A stretch of 38,926 bases of DNA from JADCRZ01 sp039921525. Its GTDB lineage: Bacteria > Bacteroidota > Bacteroidia > Chitinophagales > Chitinophagaceae. The stretch spans positions 1 to 38,926 of the forward strand of contig JBDSBP010000224.1 in NCBI GenBank assembly GCA_039921525.1. Reading direction: 5' to 3'. A model generated the notes under the pieces. It was not told the origin of the DNA, made no database searches, and saw only the letters and a program-made list of their open reading frames with translations. The translations under genes and the position numbers were made by a program. Below are positions 8,464 through 17,705 of the stretch, in pieces (the stretch's first letter is position 1; each line of letters starts with the position of its first letter).

Positions 8464-8913
8464 TAAATTTAAGTTTTTGAGTTTTAAGTTTTAAAGATGG
8501 AATTATGCGGAGCGTACGATGAAGCAATATATGAATAATTGTCAGTATATATATTTAATGGTTTGTAAGCACTAAGGTGCCGGTACTGTTTCCGGACGAC
8601 AATGAGCTAACTGGCAGTAAGGGGAAGCGTGCAACAGGCAGGGAATTTTGGCTAATAGATTTCATAATTTTCAGCAATTGGCATTGTTTTAAATGGCAAA
8701 TTAAGAAGCCTGTGGTAACAAGAGGAAAAGCAATCTTATAGAAGTAAGATGTGTTCTTTTTCATTCGTTAGAGATTAGCAGCAACGTTAAAGAAACAAAT
8801 GTAGGGTTTAAAGGCATATGTTTATATATGGCCCTAAAAAAATTATTTATGATCCGCCACCTCATAAAGCTTAGTGATAGTAATGCATTTATAGCTAACA
8901 TGGCCCTGCTGAT
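8464..8913. other. Long intergenic region upstream of the MFS gene
   Basis: About 450 bp of AT-rich sequence lie between the MFS gene start and the copy-2 repeat. A 69-codon open frame on the minus strand (8555-8764) begins like a signal peptide but has low-complexity content and no recognised relatives, so I do not call it. The region should contain the MFS promoter. I see no clean TTTG/TAnnTTTG pair. Confidence 0.4.
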
Positions 8914-9094
8914 TCTAGAGTCATGTCAACTTTATAAATGTGGCTATGAGCTATCAGCTATCAGGAAAACAATGTGACAAATAATTTCCCTAATAGTTAA
9001 TAACTGAAGGCTGATAGCCGATAGCCGATAGCTTATAGCCGATAGCTGATAGCCGATAGCCAAAGCGTCATCTTGAAATTGACATAACACTACT
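8914..9094. repeat. MITE-like palindromic heptamer element, copy 2
   Basis: This is the same element as at 777, with left end 8914-8929 (TCTAGAGTCATGTCAA, 14 of 16 to copy 1) and right end 9079-9094 (TTGACATAACACTACT). It shares the inner stretch GCTATCAGGAAAACAATG and the CCAAAGCGTCAT boundary with copy 1. Its right arm is expanded to seven 7-bp units (CTGATAG/CCGATAG) at 9011-9059. The right terminal repeat overlaps the end of the neighbouring hydrolase gene and provides its TAG stop codon (9090-9092). The hairpin probably also ends that transcript. Confidence 0.78.
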
Positions 9095-11288
9095 TTATCC
9101 AATCCGACAAAAGATCGTAAGGTTTGTCCATGAATGGAGAAGAATTAATATTTAATTGCTCATCCGCTTTCCGTGAATGATAACCAGCTTTAATGAAATC
9201 AATATCCTGTTTTATACTATCGCCTTCCATCATCTTGCCAGAGCCATCCGTGATATTTATTATCATCAGCTTCCTTGGTGACAGGCTCACTGCAAGGTCA
9301 GGAAGATCATAAGCAGCGAGTGCACCGGGTACCATACTATAAATATAATCCGGGTTGTAAAAGCGGTTCATCACTATAGTCCGGTAAGAAGAATACGGTT
9401 CAATGAGCGCGATGCGTGAAATGGTGGCATCAAAAGCAGCGGCGTGCAAAAGTACAGGGGCCATATCTTTCCTGGCAAGAGCATAAACCTCCTTTACCAA
9501 TGCGTTTTTTTTCAACAGGCCAGTAAGCCTCACCACATCGCCGGCCCGTATCCCTACTATGCTTCTACCAATAAGCATCGCAGCGAAGAGCATGCTGTAC
9601 GGCATGCCACTTCCGCTGGAATATGATTTTGTATCCGGAGGGCCCACTTCACCCACACCAATTAAATCCGGAGCCAGCACTGTAAATCCTTTTTTTACGA
9701 ACCACTCTATTTCACCACCCGGGCCAGCTTCTTTCAATTTACCGGATGGATGCAAATAGAGAAGGGCCTTATTGTTTGGTTTTTCCGGTATCATCAAAAG
9801 ATAAGGGATAACATAATCACCCTCTCCTTTTATAAAATATTTTTCTATCACATAACCCTCCTTCTGAAATCTACCGGTAAACACCGGATCATGAAATACG
9901 GTTGGATCATGATAACCGGAAAGCGTCCTGGCAGATTTCAATACTCGGGGAATGTGTTTTAAAATGTCTTTTCTTGATTCTTCTAATCTATCTACCAGCT
10001 TCTCTGCCTCTTTGCTATTCAAACTAAAAACAGTTTCACCTCCCAGGGAAGATGCCAACTGGCCTGTGGTAGTTTTTTGTAATTCACTGGCAGGTACAAA
10101 TTGTACTTTATCATCCGTGGAGGAACCTGGAAGTTGCAGCGACTTCTGGAAAAAAGCGTACATGGCTTCGTCGTTCTTCTGAGTATACTGATGTCCATAA
10201 TCATCTTCCACCTTTTGAAGGTTGAGAGGTTTTCCAAATATTTCATATACTTTTTTTGCTTCGGCAAAAGTTTCGCGTACTCCCTGGATGCTAAAAAAAT
10301 CTCTGGTGGTGGCCATGATAAGCATGGGTTTTGGCGCACGTATTTCCACAAAATCACCATGGTCGAGCCCGCTGGAAATACCATGATAGAAATTTTGTTC
10401 CCCATCCTGTACACCCTGCGATTCCATGAGCCGCTGGTAACTTGTAATATAATTGGAGGGAGCCGAAGCGGCTACCCTTTCATCCAGCGCTGCTATAAAT
10501 GAGATCTGAGTACCCCCACCCGAAATACCCTGCACCCCAATTCTTTTAGGATCCACTTCACGGCGGCTAACCAGGTAATCAATTCCCCGTATGCCATCCC
10601 AGGTAAAATAGCGGGCGATAGATTTTCCGATAAGAGACACTTGCACACCTGCATAAGAATGCTCCACCGTAGAGCTTCCCACAAGAGATTTAGCGGAATC
10701 CTTATCAAAATATTGTACACGTTCTCCCTGGCCAAGTGGATCGATGGCAAGCACAATAAATCCCTTCTTCACTAAATTCAGCAACGGTTGCTGGTAACTA
10801 GGCAGCCTGTAAACGGCGGCGCTATGCCCGCTGCAAAAAAGAATCGCAGGCGTAGGTTTCTGTAAATTATTCGGGATAAAAAGAGAGGCGGTAACATAAA
10901 ACCCGGGTAGCGATTCGTACATTATATTTTCGATCCTGTAACCGTCTTTCTCAACGGTACCGGTTATGCGCGCGTTCAGGGGAGTCTTCTCCGGAAATGG
11001 TCCAAGCAGGTTCCACATAGTTTTCTTTAACGTTGCCTGCCTTTTTTTCCATTCTCCCGGGGTGTTGATGCGGGCAACCGTTTTAGCTCTTACATCAAGA
11101 AACCGTTTGGCTTCTTCCGTAAGGTAATGATTCAATAAATTGGGAGCGTCGCTATACTTTAGCCACTTGATCACAGTAAGATCATCCTGGGCAATCGCCT
11201 TTCCGTTCATCAAAAATATAACCAGCGCTAAAACGAAAAAGAATGTAGAGATGCCTTTGTTATTTAAACCGTCTTGTAACTGTTTCAT
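9090..11288 (-). CDS. Secreted two-domain alpha/beta hydrolase, acetylxylan-esterase-like
   Basis: This 732-residue exported protein has an N-terminal signal segment (FFFVLALVIFLMNGKAIAQ). The first alpha/beta-hydrolase domain (about 90-390) resembles acetylxylan-esterase-like dienelactone-hydrolase folds. It has a nucleophile elbow GISGGG (Ser 256), an acid in TTRDFF (Asp 330) and a histidine in DYGHQY (His 366), so the triad is complete. A second hydrolase-like domain (about 490-732) keeps the fold signals (ALLYLHPSGK, FTVLAPDLIGVGE) but the expected GxSxG elbow reads VYALARKD, so it looks inactive. It is the last gene of the SusC-SusD-hydrolase operon. Deacylation of a carbohydrate ester is plausible. 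The stop codon lies in a repeat element. Confidence 0.85.
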   Translation of the reverse strand: MKQLQDGLNNKGISTFFFVLALVIFLMNGKAIAQDDLTVIKWLKYSDAPNLLNHYLTEEAKRFLDVRAKTVARINTPGEWKKRQATLKKTMWNLLGPFPEKTPLNARITGTVEKDGYRIENIMYESLPGFYVTASLFIPNNLQKPTPAILFCSGHSAAVYRLPSYQQPLLNLVKKGFIVLAIDPLGQGERVQYFDKDSAKSLVGSSTVEHSYAGVQVSLIGKSIARYFTWDGIRGIDYLVSRREVDPKRIGVQGISGGGTQISFIAALDERVAASAPSNYITSYQRLMESQGVQDGEQNFYHGISSGLDHGDFVEIRAPKPMLIMATTRDFFSIQGVRETFAEAKKVYEIFGKPLNLQKVEDDYGHQYTQKNDEAMYAFFQKSLQLPGSSTDDKVQFVPASELQKTTTGQLASSLGGETVFSLNSKEAEKLVDRLEESRKDILKHIPRVLKSARTLSGYHDPTVFHDPVFTGRFQKEGYVIEKYFIKGEGDYVIPYLLMIPEKPNNKALLYLHPSGKLKEAGPGGEIEWFVKKGFTVLAPDLIGVGEVGPPDTKSYSSGSGMPYSMLFAAMLIGRSIVGIRAGDVVRLTGLLKKNALVKEVYALARKDMAPVLLHAAAFDATISRIALIEPYSSYRTIVMNRFYNPDYIYSMVPGALAAYDLPDLAVSLSPRKLMIINITDGSGKMMEGDSIKQDIDFIKAGYHSRKADEQLNINSSPFMDKPYDLLSDWIK

Positions 11289-11380
11289 ACTTTGATATTA
11301 TTTTTAGTGATCCGTATTAGCTCCTTCCTGATATAATAAACCCTTTGTGCGCCTTCATGCCTTAGCGGCCCGAGTATCCA

Positions 11381-13069
11381 TCAATATCCCGGGTTCTGGA
11401 CTAACAATGAATTTTTATCAATCTCGGATTGCGGTATTGGAACAAGGTAATTTTTAACAGCAAAAGCTCTTGGCAAAAAATCACTCACAGTATAGGTTTT
11501 TACGCCGGTAGTAACATTTTTCATGATAACCATTTTCCTGCCGGGTATGTTATCCGTTAAAGGAGCAATTTTCCAGCGACGTACATCAAAATAACGATGC
11601 TCTTCAAATGCCAGTTCAATCTGGCGTTCATGCTGCAACCTGGTTAACAGCGCTGCTCCACTTTCTGTAACGGGCGGCATAGTAACCTTGGGCCTGCTTC
11701 TAACCTGGTTAATATAATTCCTGCAGGTTGCTTCGTCTCCCAGGAAAAAGGATGCTTCCGCGTAGTTGAGTAATATTTCAGCATAACGAATAAATATCCA
11801 AGGCGAGTTACCCTGGTTGGTAGCAGATGGATTAACGATCGCCTCGTTAATAAATTTCCTGTAGTAATAACCTGTGGTAGTTGCGTTATTTGCTGAGACG
11901 GGCCCTTCATTAGAATCCCTGCCCCCCTTCAGGAATGTCTCTACTTCGCGACCCTGGAACAACGCACCATCATATAAAATACTTGCATAGAACCGGGGAT
12001 CGCGATTAACAAAAGGATTTTGCGGATTATATGTCGGATCATCGGCAGGAAGTTTACCACTCACCATTTCATATGCATCAACGAGATTTTGCAATGGGTG
12101 AGACTGGGCAAAGCCATTGTAGCCATTGGGATATAAAGTGAGTTCCACACCGCCGGATGTAAGCTCAGGATCCACAGAATAGTTAAAGGGGCGGGACCAG
12201 ATTGATTCTGAATTATACGAATTGGCTTGTAAAAACTGATCTTTATAATTAGCAAAAAGAGAATATTTATTAAGGTCTATGACCGCTTTAGCAGCAGCAG
12301 CCGCGGCTTGCCATTTTGCGATGGTATTCTGCGGATTGTTTAACGGGCTGGCCATATATAAAAGTGCCCTTGACCTGGCACTCATGGCGGCGCCCTTTGT
12401 GATCTTCGACTTTTCCGTGTTACTGTATTCCAGCGGTAACAAAGTGGCCGCTTCGGCTAGTTCTGCAACCACAAAATTCATACATTCATCATACGTATTT
12501 CTGGCAACACCTAATTTATCCGTCAGATTAAATGGTTTTGTAATTAACGGCACACCGCCAAAAAAGGCAACGAGCTTGAAATAAGAATAGGCTCTTAAAA
12601 ACTTCATCTCTCCCACCATCCTGCTTTTTAACGTTGCTTCCACACGAGACGCGTCAATCTTGTCAAAAAATATATTGCAGTTGGTGATCACCTTCCAGTA
12701 CCCATAACTTGCGCCTGCTTCACCACCCGTGGTCCAGAAATCAAGCACGCCTAAAGTAGTAGAAGTTATATTCCCCCCAACTATATAATCCGGCCTGCCG
12801 GTCCGATAATGGGATTCGTCGCTGACGCTGGCAATCATCATGGCACCGGAGGTGTGCCCTTGCGGCATCGTTCTGTAGGTGCTGTTGATCCAGGTTTGTA
12901 CCAGGCTGGCGTCTTTCCAAACGGCATCATCGGAGAAGCGGTCAAGAGGTGTTTTGTTCAGCAAATCTTTATTGCAGGAGGTTATCAACACCAACAACAA
13001 GATAAGTATTCCTTTATAAACAGAAGCAATTTTTGTTGCTCTGTTTATAATATTATATAGATGAGTCAT
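11381..13069 (-). CDS. SusD/RagB family nutrient-binding lipoprotein (locus 1)
   Basis: This 562-residue outer-membrane lipoprotein has a signal peptide that ends in the lipobox LVLITSC, followed by NKDLLNKTPLDRFSDDAVWK, the usual SusD N-terminus. Tetratricopeptide-like helices follow (MVGEMKFLRAYSYFKLVAFF matches the conserved SusD block). The C-terminal RagB block includes HERQIELAFEEHRYFDVRRW and ends VPIPQSEIDKNSLLVQNPGY, which is diagnostic. SusD proteins form the lid of the SusC transporter and bind the ligand outside the cell. It lies 18 bp after the SusC stop codon, so the two are co-transcribed. Confidence 0.95.
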   Translation of the reverse strand: MTHLYNIINRATKIASVYKGILILLLVLITSCNKDLLNKTPLDRFSDDAVWKDASLVQTWINSTYRTMPQGHTSGAMMIASVSDESHYRTGRPDYIVGGNITSTTLGVLDFWTTGGEAGASYGYWKVITNCNIFFDKIDASRVEATLKSRMVGEMKFLRAYSYFKLVAFFGGVPLITKPFNLTDKLGVARNTYDECMNFVVAELAEAATLLPLEYSNTEKSKITKGAAMSARSRALLYMASPLNNPQNTIAKWQAAAAAAKAVIDLNKYSLFANYKDQFLQANSYNSESIWSRPFNYSVDPELTSGGVELTLYPNGYNGFAQSHPLQNLVDAYEMVSGKLPADDPTYNPQNPFVNRDPRFYASILYDGALFQGREVETFLKGGRDSNEGPVSANNATTTGYYYRKFINEAIVNPSATNQGNSPWIFIRYAEILLNYAEASFFLGDEATCRNYINQVRSRPKVTMPPVTESGAALLTRLQHERQIELAFEEHRYFDVRRWKIAPLTDNIPGRKMVIMKNVTTGVKTYTVSDFLPRAFAVKNYLVPIPQSEIDKNSLLVQNPGY

Positions 13070-13087
13070 GCTATTAATTTAATTTTT

Positions 13088-16000
13088 TTAAAAGCCTACG
13101 TTTACTCCTACATTATAGATTTTGCTTTGCGGGTAGAATGAGCCGTTCTGACTTATATTTTCAGGATCAACCCATTTCAGTTTATCTACGGTGAACAGGT
13201 TATTTCCGTTTAAGTAAACTCTCAGAGAGCTAAGCCTGAGTTTCGTCAACAACAGATCTGGCAGGGTATAAGAGAGTTCCAACGTTTTTAACCGGGCGTA
13301 AGAAGCGTTCCTCATCCAGAATGTAGAGTGAAGTCCGCTGGGTTCTGATTCTGTAGAAACGGTTGGCAATAACGGATACTTCGAATCCATACTACCCGTT
13401 GTATATCGGTTCCTGATTACTTCCGCGAGGTTATTGGTAGAGATCCTGAAATCCAAAAGATAATATTGCCATACCCCGGTTGCCCCGGCAACATTTGCCC
13501 ATAGGGAGAAGTTTTTATAATTCATCGATAAATTAAGGCCAAAGGTAACTTCCGGGATATTTGTTTTATCCGTTCTTACCCTGTCAGCCGCATCTATAAC
13601 GCCATTCTTATTAACGTCTCTGTAAATAAGATCGCCCACTTTTGCACCCGGCCAGCGCGGATTTGCCGCAAGCTCTTCTTTGGTTCTGAATATTCCAATA
13701 GCTTCATACATTAGTTCGGCCTGTAGGATATGACCCTGCGCTTTTTGCCAGGCTGGTACATTCTGGGGCTCGCTTAAATTAACGACATTACTTTTTGCAT
13801 ACGCTACGTTTCCCGCAATTTTATAGGAGAGATTATTAAATCGTTGAGTATGGGATACAACCACCTCAATACCTTTATTTTCCACTACACCAATATTTTC
13901 CGAAGGCAGGATAAGACCAGTATAAGCAGGAACAGCCAGGTCGCGTGTGGCTAATATGTTGGAGCGGGTTTGATTAAATACATCCACTTCAAAACCCAAG
14001 AGCCCATTCCATAAACTCGCATCGAGGCCGATGTTTTTTATTTTTGCCACTTCCCAGGTAATATTCGGATTCGGAGAAACACCCGCAGCAAGACCCTGCG
14101 TGGCAGTCTGGGCGATACCGGTAGTATACCCCAGTGCGTTTAGCGTATACAACCTGAGGTTCTGGAATGCGGCAATCGCGTCGTTGCCAATCTGGCCGTA
14201 TGAAGCCCTCAATTTCAGATTGGTAATAAATGCAAGATTTTTTTTCATGAATTTTTCCTGTGAAACGCGCCAGGCTATGGAAGCTCCGGGGAAAAACCCC
14301 CATTGATTTCCTTTCGGAAAATTTGATGAACCATCATAGCGGAAATTAAAATCTGCCAGGTATTTATCCCTGAAGCCATAACTCACCCGTCCAAAATAGT
14401 TTTTCCGGCTACTTTCAAAACTGGTTCCACCAGTGCTTTGATCTATCAAACTACCAGCAAAAAGTTCGTCGATGGATTGAGACAAATAATTTTTCCGGAA
14501 CGCACTAAAACTACTGGAGAAACTTTCCGATTGTTCCAAGGCTATAAAAGTGCTTATATGATGATCCTGAAACTGTTTGTCATATTTAAGACGAAGATTA
14601 TACAAAGTGCCTCTTCCGTCAGCACGCGATTGAGTAAGTTGCGGAAGCAAAATGCCCCCTCCTGTTACAGGAATATATTTATCGTTCGCTTTATCATAGT
14701 TGTATACGGTAAACGGTGTTTGCCATAGTTTTCTTTCTGTTTCATCTTTGTTATACGCAAAATATCCGTCTACACCCAATCCTTTAACCCATGGAATGGT
14801 TAAATCAAAAGAGACTTTTATTACAATGCGCTCCACTTTATTATTATCATTTCCCCAGGCCGAAGTAGCTTCTATGGCTGGATTCTGTCCACCTTCTATA
14901 CCGGCCGATGGCAAACCGTTTGGCCAATAAACCGGGTAAAACGGCACCTGCCTGAGCGCGCTAAAATTCGATCTGGCATAATCACCATTCTGAAAATAAT
15001 TATTCAGATCTAAACCAACTTTTAAATACTTGTTGACCCTCGCATCCAGGTTACTGCGGATAGCATATGTTTTAAATTTGGTTACGCCATCTTTAAATAT
15101 TCCCCCCTCATTAGTATAGGATCCTGAGGCCGAATACTTCACCGCTTCAGTGCCTCCCCTTATACTTAAATTATGTTGACTCTGCCCTGTTGATTTCTTG
15201 ATGACGTCATTATACCAGTTATAATTCGGGTAATTGACAGGGTCGCTTCCATCCCCGAATTTTTGAATCTCTGCATCCGTGTACCTTTTTGATTGTCCCT
15301 GGCTAACCAACAGGTCGTTGATATACTGTGCCAGGGTTGCGGCATCCGCCAGCTCCGGCAACCGGGTGGGCTGACTAATCCCAAAATTAGCCGAGTAAGA
15401 GATAATTGGTTTACCGGTTACTCCCCTCTTGGTAGTGATAAGAATAACTCCGTTTGCGGCACGCGCACCGTAGATGGCTGCAGAAGCGTCTTTCAGTACT
15501 GAAATTGATTCGATGTCACGGGAATTAATTCGTTGCCAGCCCGAAACGCCCTGACTGCCATCTACCACAACAAGAGGGCTGTTATCACCGGTTGTACTGC
15601 GTCCCGAACCAAAATGGTGGGGTCATCTCTGCCAGGCTCCCCCGTCGTATTTTTTGTAATGATCCCGGGTAGCAACCCGGCAAGGCTATTTCCTATATTA
15701 AGTGCAGGACTACTTTGCACTTCTTTACCGCCAATACTTGCTACCGAACCAGTGAGTGTTGCCTTTCGTTGTGTTCCATATCCCACATTTACTATAACCT
15801 CGCCAAGACGTGTTGAACCTGTCTGCAAGACAACATTTATCACGGTCCTGTTACCCACTTCTACTTCCTGCGTTTCATAGCCGACAAATGAAAAAACAAG
15901 AATATCATCGCTGGTGGTCTGTATACTATATTTGCCTTTGGCATCGGTTACACCACCATTACTACTCCCTTTTACAGTTACGCTTACGTTAGGTAAAGCA

Positions 16001-16140
16001 GCATTGGTACTACAGTCATTAACAGTCCCTTTAATTTCTTTAAGACTTTGCGCATGAACCCGCCAGGAGACAGAACAAAAGAAGAAGATCAAAAAGAAAA
16101 CACTTAGTGTTTTCTTTGACTTGGTAAATTTAATTCTCAT
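13088..16140 (-). pseudogene. SusC/RagA TonB-dependent transporter, frameshifted (locus 1)
   Basis: This is a SusC-type receptor split into two overlapping frames. Codons for residues 1-192 (16140-15562) carry the signal peptide, the CarboxypepD-like domain (KEIKGTVNDCSTNAALPNVS) and the start of the plug (GEVIVNVGYGTQRKATLTGS). Frame 2 (to 13088) starts inside the plug with VVDGSQGV and holds the SusC signature (SISVLKDASAAIYGARAANG) and the whole barrel. The break is at 15603-15605. One extra base in the CCC run (GGG in the coding strand) would restore RGRSTTGDNSPLVVVDG, the normal SusC junction, giving a protein of about 1,015 residues. It is either a true one-base loss, a phase-variable tract or a sequencing error. 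If real, the SusD and hydrolase lack a transporter. Confidence 0.9.
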
Positions 16141-16248
16141 TGTACGTTGGTTTTGGGAAATTTACAATTATAGAAGTTGAATGTTCATCCGATATTTAGA
16201 AGCGTTAAATGAAGTTATAAATTTAAAGCATTCGGTTATTTTCAACAG

Positions 16249-16385
16249 GGTAACGTCAATCATTAACTGTCGGTTATGTTGGCTATCAGCTATGAGCTAT
16301 CAGCTATCAGGAAAACAATGCGATAAATAATTTCCTCCTGATAGCTGATAGTTGAAGGGTGATTGCTAAAACATCATTTTAAAAA
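16249..16385. repeat. MITE-like palindromic heptamer element, copy 3 (degenerate ends)
   Basis: This copy shares AACTGTCGGTTAT, TTGGCTATCAGCTAT and CAGGAAAACAATG with copy 1 and has the facing arm CTCCTGATAGCTGATAG. The outer terminal repeats are eroded: the left end reads TAACGTCAAT and the right end stops at CATCATTTTAAAAA. It lies between the frameshifted SusC gene start and the small secreted protein. The rest of this 379-bp intergenic gap must hold the SusC promoter, but no clear -33/-7 pair is visible. Confidence 0.7.
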
Positions 16386-16519
16386 AATATACGGGCATCA
16401 GTACAAACTTATAAACTCCCTGCTTATTGTTATTAAAGAATAAATGTTCATGGAAAATTATAAATTATATCTAATGTTTATCTGTTCTTGGGCCCCTCGA
16501 TGCTTTCTGTCAGGGATAA

Positions 16520-16957
16520 TTATTTGAATTCTTCAATAAAACTATCGTCCCATTTAAATCCGCCAATTACCCATCCATTTTTATTTTTGTAATAAATATA
16601 AATTAGTCTGATAGCAGTGTTCTGATATAGCACAAAATATGTTTCTCTTATAGCTATATCTTTTATTTTCTGCTCGTTTATTTTAATGGTCCCTTCTGCT
16701 TTACCAAATCTTTGTTCCACCATATTTAAATACTTAACAGTTTTTTCTTCCAAAACGTCCAATTCATTTACAGGAAGAGGCCAATATAGTTTTAGTTCTT
16801 TCATAGCGAGTGAAATCTTATTTTCTTTAAACAGCTCCGTTACTTTTTGTGAAAGGGCCTTTGTATCATTGGAATCGGTTAAAAATCGTTCCTGGCCTTT
16901 AACCACATTAAATGTTATTAAACATAAGATCAGAATTGAAAGATTTTTAAAATTCAT
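16520..16957 (-). CDS. Small secreted protein of unknown function
   Basis: This 145-residue protein has an N-terminal signal peptide (MNFKNLSILILCLITFNVVK, probably cut before GQE or QER). The mature part is about 123 residues. It has a helical first half (ALSQKVTELFKENKISLAMK) and a strand-rich second half with many aromatics (YFVLYQNTAIRLIYIYYKNK, then GWVIGGFKWDDS). The layout, a helix followed by a beta sheet, resembles NTF2-like or periplasmic stress proteins, but I do not recognise the family. It stands alone on the minus strand, with a long hairpin-rich region on the upstream side. Confidence 0.65.
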   Translation of the reverse strand: MNFKNLSILILCLITFNVVKGQERFLTDSNDTKALSQKVTELFKENKISLAMKELKLYWPLPVNELDVLEEKTVKYLNMVEQRFGKAEGTIKINEQKIKDIAIRETYFVLYQNTAIRLIYIYYKNKNGWVIGGFKWDDSFIEEFK

Positions 16958-17117
16958 ACTATTATAATTTTAAATTTAGGTTGTTTCATAATTGAGCTGA
17001 TAATAAAGACTAATTATTGTATTAGAAGCATAAGATAATATACTTCTGAGGCTTTAAGGATTGTTTTTAGAAATATATAGTTAGATGAATATTGTTTTTC
17101 ATTTTCATCGGTCAGCC

Positions 17118-17200
17118 ACCAGCCGCTCCTGCCGGAGCAGAAATACAAAACCTGTATTCTACCCTCCCTGAGCTCCTACCGGAGCTCGAGCAGCCTCACA
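17118..17200. repeat. Cluster of three small hairpins (GCTCC-N4-GGAGC type)
   Basis: Three perfect stem-loops follow one another: GCTCC-TGCC-GGAGC, then AATAC-AAAACCT-GTATT, then GAGCTCC-TACC-GGAGCTC. The first and third share the GCTCC(T/G)-like stem and the core CTCCTNCCGGAG, as in REP-type extragenic palindromes. They lie in a non-coding gap. No transposase is nearby. Confidence 0.6.
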
Positions 17201-17228
17201 TGATTGATCATTTATTTTGTTGGTGCCG

Positions 17229-17320
17229 ACACAAAAGAGAGTTCGACCTGTGAGGTTCTGTGAGGTCTTAAAGACCAGCAAGCTTTATTAAAGCTCACCA
17301 AGTCGAACCCTCTTTTGTGT
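17229..17320. repeat. Cloverleaf-like inverted repeat (19-bp arms)
   Basis: The arms at 17229-17247 (ACACAAAAGAGAGTTCGAC) and 17302-17320 (GTCGAACCCTCTTTTGTGT) pair at 18 of 19 positions. Between them are two further perfect hairpins, GGTCTT-A-AAGACC and AGCTTTA-T-TAAAGCT, and a direct repeat of TGTGAGGT. The fold would be a stem with two side arms. It could be a structured RNA, a protein-binding site or the remnant of a mobile element. Confidence 0.65.
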
Positions 17321-17339
17321 TTTTGGTCCGCCCCCTCAA

Positions 17340-17517
17340 TGTGAACCTATCTTTAGGACACATCTTTTCTTTTGTTACATGAAAATTCCAACTTTTATGA
17401 TTGTTTTAAATTGGACAAAGCCCTGTAAGGTTTTACACACAGTTTTCAACTTTCTTTAATCCTGGATGACTATGCATACTATAAAATAAGATGTGTCTAA
17501 CCGTAGCATTGTGAACC
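17340..17517. repeat. Inverted-repeat-bounded element flanked by TGTGAACC
   Basis: GGACACATCTT (17356-17366) and AAGATGTGTCT (17488-17498) are inverted repeats with one mismatch. The octamer TGTGAACC appears at 17340-17347 and again at 17510-17517, outside them. The enclosed 120 bp is AT-rich and has no ORF. This pattern suggests a small non-autonomous element or a scar of an insertion sequence, but no transposase sequence is present. Confidence 0.4.
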
Positions 17518-17705
17518 ATGTACACATAAGCAACTTTATAAAAAAGTATTTTCTTTTTTTATAAGTAGATTTTTTTAAAGGAACAATCTTGTTATATTAA
17601 TACTATCAGGATAAAAGAGTTGCACGCTGCGGCTCTCTACGGCCATGTCGACAACCTTTCATTTGACTCGCATTGGTTTATGAATCATCCATGCACTCAA
17701 CCAGG

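Larger units (their letters stand above)
16958..17705. other. Hairpin-rich gene-free region
   Basis: No convincing gene was found in about 750 bp between the small secreted protein and the CocE-type hydrolase. Most of it is AT-rich. The middle (17118-17320) carries several hairpins and 17340-17517 has paired repeats. Both are listed separately. At 17620-17705 the base composition is more GC-rich and the plus strand is open (KELHAAALYGHVDN and on to TAA), which may be a relic, but nothing is recognised. Confidence 0.4.

Noticed and set aside
8555..8764. A 69-codon minus-strand frame starting MKKNTSYFYK upstream of the MFS gene
   Set aside because: It begins like a signal peptide, but the rest is low in structure, matches no family I know, and lies in a region that should hold the MFS promoter. 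Chance frames of this length are common here.
15533..15880. Plus-strand open frames inside the SusC and other minus-strand genes
   Set aside because: They are shadow frames of well-supported genes on the opposite strand and show no domain signals.
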